From: Magnetospirillum aberrantis SpK
GTDB taxonomy: Bacteria; Pseudomonadota; Alphaproteobacteria; Rhodospirillales; Magnetospirillaceae
Reading direction: 5' to 3'
Length of the DNA: 64,000 nucleotides
NCBI RefSeq assembly: GCF_011022235.1
Contig: NZ_JAAIYP010000035.1
Location: forward strand, 62,001-126,000
Made by a program: the position numbers and the translations under genes. Every line of letters starts with the position of its first letter. The first letter of the stretch is position 1. Shown here piece by piece: positions 61,689 to 64,000 of this stretch. The notes under the pieces were generated by a model that had not been told where the DNA came from, did no database searches, and saw only the letters and a list, made by a program, of their open reading frames with translations.

Positions 61689-62830
61689 TGGCCGTTCTCC
61701 GCCTCGTCGGCCAAGGCGGCGATGGTGCGGGCCAGGAACTTGAACTCGGAACGCAACTGGTTGATCAGTTCCTCGTGGCCACGCGCGCCGTCCTCGACCA
61801 GCCGGCCCAGCGCCACATCCATGTTGCGCAGATGCAGCCGCGCCGTGTCGTCCAGACCGCCACTGCCCGAACCTTCCGCCAGCTTGGCCATCAGCGGCTT
61901 CATCTCAAGCTGCGCCTCGCCCAGCTTGATCATCAACGCCTGTTCCATGCGCATGTGGTCGGTCAGCGTGGACAGTTTGTCGGTCAGGGCGCGAATGTTG
62001 TTGTTGGTCGAGATGCGGCTTTCCTCGCCGCGCGCGATCACCCGCTGCAAGCCGTCCAGACTGTCGGCGGTCTGTTCCAGAAGCGCCTGGATATAGGCGG
62101 GAACCGGCTGGTCGCCGTCACCGCCGCCGATGCCGCCGCCCAACCGGGTCTGACCGGCCAGCCATTCCTCGAGCTCGTTGTAGAAAGCGTTCTGCGCCTG
62201 GCTGGCCTGAAGATCGAGGAACCCCAGCACCAACGATCCGGCCAGACCGAACAACGAAGTGGAAAACGCCGTGCCCATGCCGCCCAGCGGCAATTCCAGC
62301 CCGGTCTTCAGACGCTCGAACATGGCCGCCGCGTCCGCCCCCGTTCCCACCGACAAGGACGAGATCACGTCGCTGACCGAACCGATGGTCCGCGACAACC
62401 CCCAGAAGGTGCCGAGCAGGCCAAGGAAGATCAACAGGCCGACGAAATAACGCGCCAGTTCGCGGCCTTCGTCCAGGCGTGCGCCAATGGAATCAAGCAA
62501 CGACCGCAAGCCCATGGCGGACAGGCTCATGCGGCCCTGACGCTCGCCCAGCATGGTGGCCATGGGCGTCAACAGCCGCAGCTTGCCGCCGGAAAGCTGT
62601 GGCTGGCCGCGCCGCCAGGTCTCCAGCCACGCCACCTCGGGCTTCAGCAACATCACCTGGCGGAAATTCAACACGATGCCCACCAGGAACACGCCGACGA
62701 TCAGCCCGTTCAGCCCCGGATTGGCCATGAACGCCCGCGTCACGCCGGGTGCCAGCAACACCGCCACGGCGGCGACCACGGCCAGGAAGGCGGCCATGCG
62801 CAGGAGATAGCGGTTGGGACGGGTCATCAT
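61685..62830 (-). CDS. MotA/TolQ/ExbB-type proton channel protein
   Basis: This 381-residue protein has four membrane helices (about 12-32, 39-56, 127-148 and 186-206). The last two carry the family core, FLGLLGTFWGLSRTI and GMGTAFSTSLFGLAGS. A long cytoplasmic tail follows (about 215-381), with helical stretches. Such proteins form pentamers around a dimer of MotB/ExbD-type partners. Two ATGs (62830, 62827) follow a strong GGAGG site. Its partner gene overlaps at the 3' end. It diverges from the type I secretion gene. Confidence 0.87.
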   Translation of the reverse strand: MMTRPNRYLLRMAAFLAVVAAVAVLLAPGVTRAFMANPGLNGLIVGVFLVGIVLNFRQVMLLKPEVAWLETWRRGQPQLSGGKLRLLTPMATMLGERQGRMSLSAMGLRSLLDSIGARLDEGRELARYFVGLLIFLGLLGTFWGLSRTIGSVSDVISSLSVGTGADAAAMFERLKTGLELPLGGMGTAFSTSLFGLAGSLVLGFLDLQASQAQNAFYNELEEWLAGQTRLGGGIGGGDGDQPVPAYIQALLEQTADSLDGLQRVIARGEESRISTNNNIRALTDKLSTLTDHMRMEQALMIKLGEAQLEMKPLMAKLAEGSGSGGLDDTARLHLRNMDVALGRLVEDGARGHEELINQLRSEFKFLARTIAALADEAENGQ

Positions 62831-63016
62831 TGTGCCTCCAGTGGTGGTGCGGCGCCCCTGAGTGTTGGGACTGAATGTGTCCATTCCAGGGCGCACTATG
62901 CCCCCCGGTCGGCCAACAGACAACACGGGTGTCCTAGGTGAAATTACCTATGCAGCACGCGATGCGCGATATTTTTCATTTGCCACACCGGGCCGCCCTC
63001 GCCCAAATGTCATGCC

Positions 63017-64000
63017 ATGGACACGGATACCCAACCCGACAAACGCGCGTGGCTCAGAACCATCGTCGATCCCTTGCGCCCGGTGGCCCGCGAGCTGCTG
63101 GCCGCGTCGCTGTTCGTCAACCTGTTAGCCCTGGCGGCGCCAATCTTCGTGATGCAGGTCTATGACCGGGTCATCGGCCATTCCGGCCTGGAAACCCTGA
63201 AGGGGCTGGTGATCGGCATGGTGCTGGTTCTGGCCTTCGACTACGTCATGCGCCAGTCGCGCGGCCGCGTCATGCAGATGGTCGCCCTGCGCATCGACGT
63301 CGAGGTGGGAACGCGGCTGTTCGACAAGCTGATGCGCCTGCCCCTGCGCACGCTGGAGGGGCGGCCCACCGCGTTCTGGCAGCAATTGTTCCGCGACGTC
63401 GACGCGTTGCGCAACACGCTGTCGGGCGCTTCGGCCATCTTGCTGGCCGACCTGCCTTTCGTGTTCGTGTTCCTGGGTGTCATCTTCGTCATCGGCAAGC
63501 CGCTGGCGGCGGTGTTCCTGGTGATGTTCCTGCTGTTCATCCTGTTGGCGTGGCGGTCGGGCCGGGCGCTGGCCGACAGCGCCCAACGCGAAAAGAACGT
63601 CACCGCGTCGCGCGACGCCCTGGTGGCGGAAATCGTCGCCGGGCGCGGCATCGTCAAGTCGGTCGGCCTGGACCGCGCCGTCCGCCCATTGTGGGAGGAA
63701 CGTCAGGCCGGCGCCATCGAGCACGCCATCCAACGCGGCGCGGTCGCCGACGGCTACGTGACCATCGGCACCGAACTGACCCAGATGGCCAGCATCCTGC
63801 TGACCACGGTGGGCGCAATCTACATCATCGACCACGAACTCAGCATGGGCGCGCTGGTGGCGTGCAACATGCTGTCGGCCCGTCTTTACGGCCCCATCAA
63901 CCAGTTGGTCGGCGCCTGGAAAAGTTTCGGCGGCTTCCGTCAGTCGGTGGACCGGCTGTCGGAACTGTTCGCGGAAAGCGAAGACCGTTCCGAAGCCACC
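63017..64000 (+). CDS. Type I secretion ABC transporter, 3' partial
   Basis: This reading frame runs off the window after 328 codons. It encodes the membrane domain of a peptidase-less ABC exporter, with the motif LALAAPIFVMQVYDRVI near residues 37-53 that marks the PrtD/HlyB/LapB type I secretion group. Further blocks include LRIDVEVGTRLFDKLMRLPL. The nucleotide-binding domain lies beyond 64000. It should export a protein together with an adaptor and a TolC-type channel. The ATG at 63017 begins a polar N-terminus. It is divergent from the motor-like pair. Confidence 0.85.
   Translation, partial: MDTDTQPDKRAWLRTIVDPLRPVARELLAASLFVNLLALAAPIFVMQVYDRVIGHSGLETLKGLVIGMVLVLAFDYVMRQSRGRVMQMVALRIDVEVGTRLFDKLMRLPLRTLEGRPTAFWQQLFRDVDALRNTLSGASAILLADLPFVFVFLGVIFVIGKPLAAVFLVMFLLFILLAWRSGRALADSAQREKNVTASRDALVAEIVAGRGIVKSVGLDRAVRPLWEERQAGAIEHAIQRGAVADGYVTIGTELTQMASILLTTVGAIYIIDHELSMGALVACNMLSARLYGPINQLVGAWKSFGGFRQSVDRLSELFAESEDRSEAT

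Noticed and set aside
60669-62830. A full Zorya defence system
   Set aside because: Only the motor-like pair is visible; no ZorC/D/E-type gene is beside it within the window, so the name was not used.

Overview
The window is a dense, GC-rich chromosomal segment of an alphaproteobacterium, most likely a Rhodospirillales member of the Magnetospirillum type. The grounds are a GapR/DUF2312 protein, the gene order rpsF-rpsR-DUF2232-rplI-dnaB-alr-mlaE-mlaF-radA-cvpA-purF, a fabD-fabG-acpP-fabF-mltG cluster, an ELM1-family (DUF1022) protein, and abundant signalling proteins. This placement is an inference from gene content. I saw no rRNA, tRNA, CRISPR array, insertion sequence or phage module. Most of the segment is ordinary core genome with small accessory patches.

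Layout. 1-2.3 kb: the end of a sensor histidine kinase, gapR, and two paralogous single-domain response regulators. 2.35-6.9 kb (minus strand): the fatty-acid synthesis operon, ending in the lytic transglycosylase mltG and carrying intrinsic terminators between its genes. 7.2-8.2 kb: a class 3 lipase. 8.4-19.3 kb (plus strand): a long run of housekeeping genes for ribosomal proteins S6, S18 and L9, DnaB, alanine racemase, Mla lipid transport, RadA, CvpA, PurF and an SDR, many with overlapping stop and start codons. 19.4-22.9 kb: two tandem paralogues of unknown function followed by a VOC protein and a macrodomain protein. 23.1-24.8 kb: a chemoreceptor. 24.9-27.3 kb (minus): a translationally coupled ELM1-like / secreted trypsin-like protease / P-loop kinase operon. 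27.3-30.6 kb: a small unknown protein, a crotonase, pyrE and an amino-acid permease. 30.6-32.4 kb: unknown genes, including an AT-rich patch with a membrane/zinc-ribbon protein. 32.5-38.4 kb: an alpha/beta hydrolase and an isochorismatase-like hydrolase, an RhlE helicase with an Lrp-type ligand-binding protein, a DUF4010 membrane protein and a ferritin-like protein. 38.5-42.3 kb: membrane proteins (LrgA/LrgB, an SpmA-SpmB fusion, a TerC/YjbE-type protein). 42.3-50 kb: a GntR regulator, a TolC-type channel, a transglutaminase-like exported protein, a zinc ribbon and an RND pump with its adaptor. 50-55.9 kb: uppP, a methyltransferase, a GT-C-like membrane protein, an orphan ParA, a CopD-like protein, a DUF2087 protein and a Nudix hydrolase. 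56-60.7 kb: sulfur amino-acid genes cysK, sseA and metC, then DUF1007 and a NicO-type Ni/Co exporter. 60.7-64 kb: a MotA/ExbB plus OmpA-domain motor-like pair, divergent from a truncated type I secretion ABC transporter.

The best candidates for something undescribed are the tandem paralogues at 19441-21967, the coupled operon at 24858-27270, the stand-alone ion-channel pair at 60669-62830, and the evenly spaced half-site array in front of cysK. Start codons given here were often moved inward from the longest reading frame on the basis of Shine-Dalgarno sequences, overlap with the upstream stop codon, or family length.
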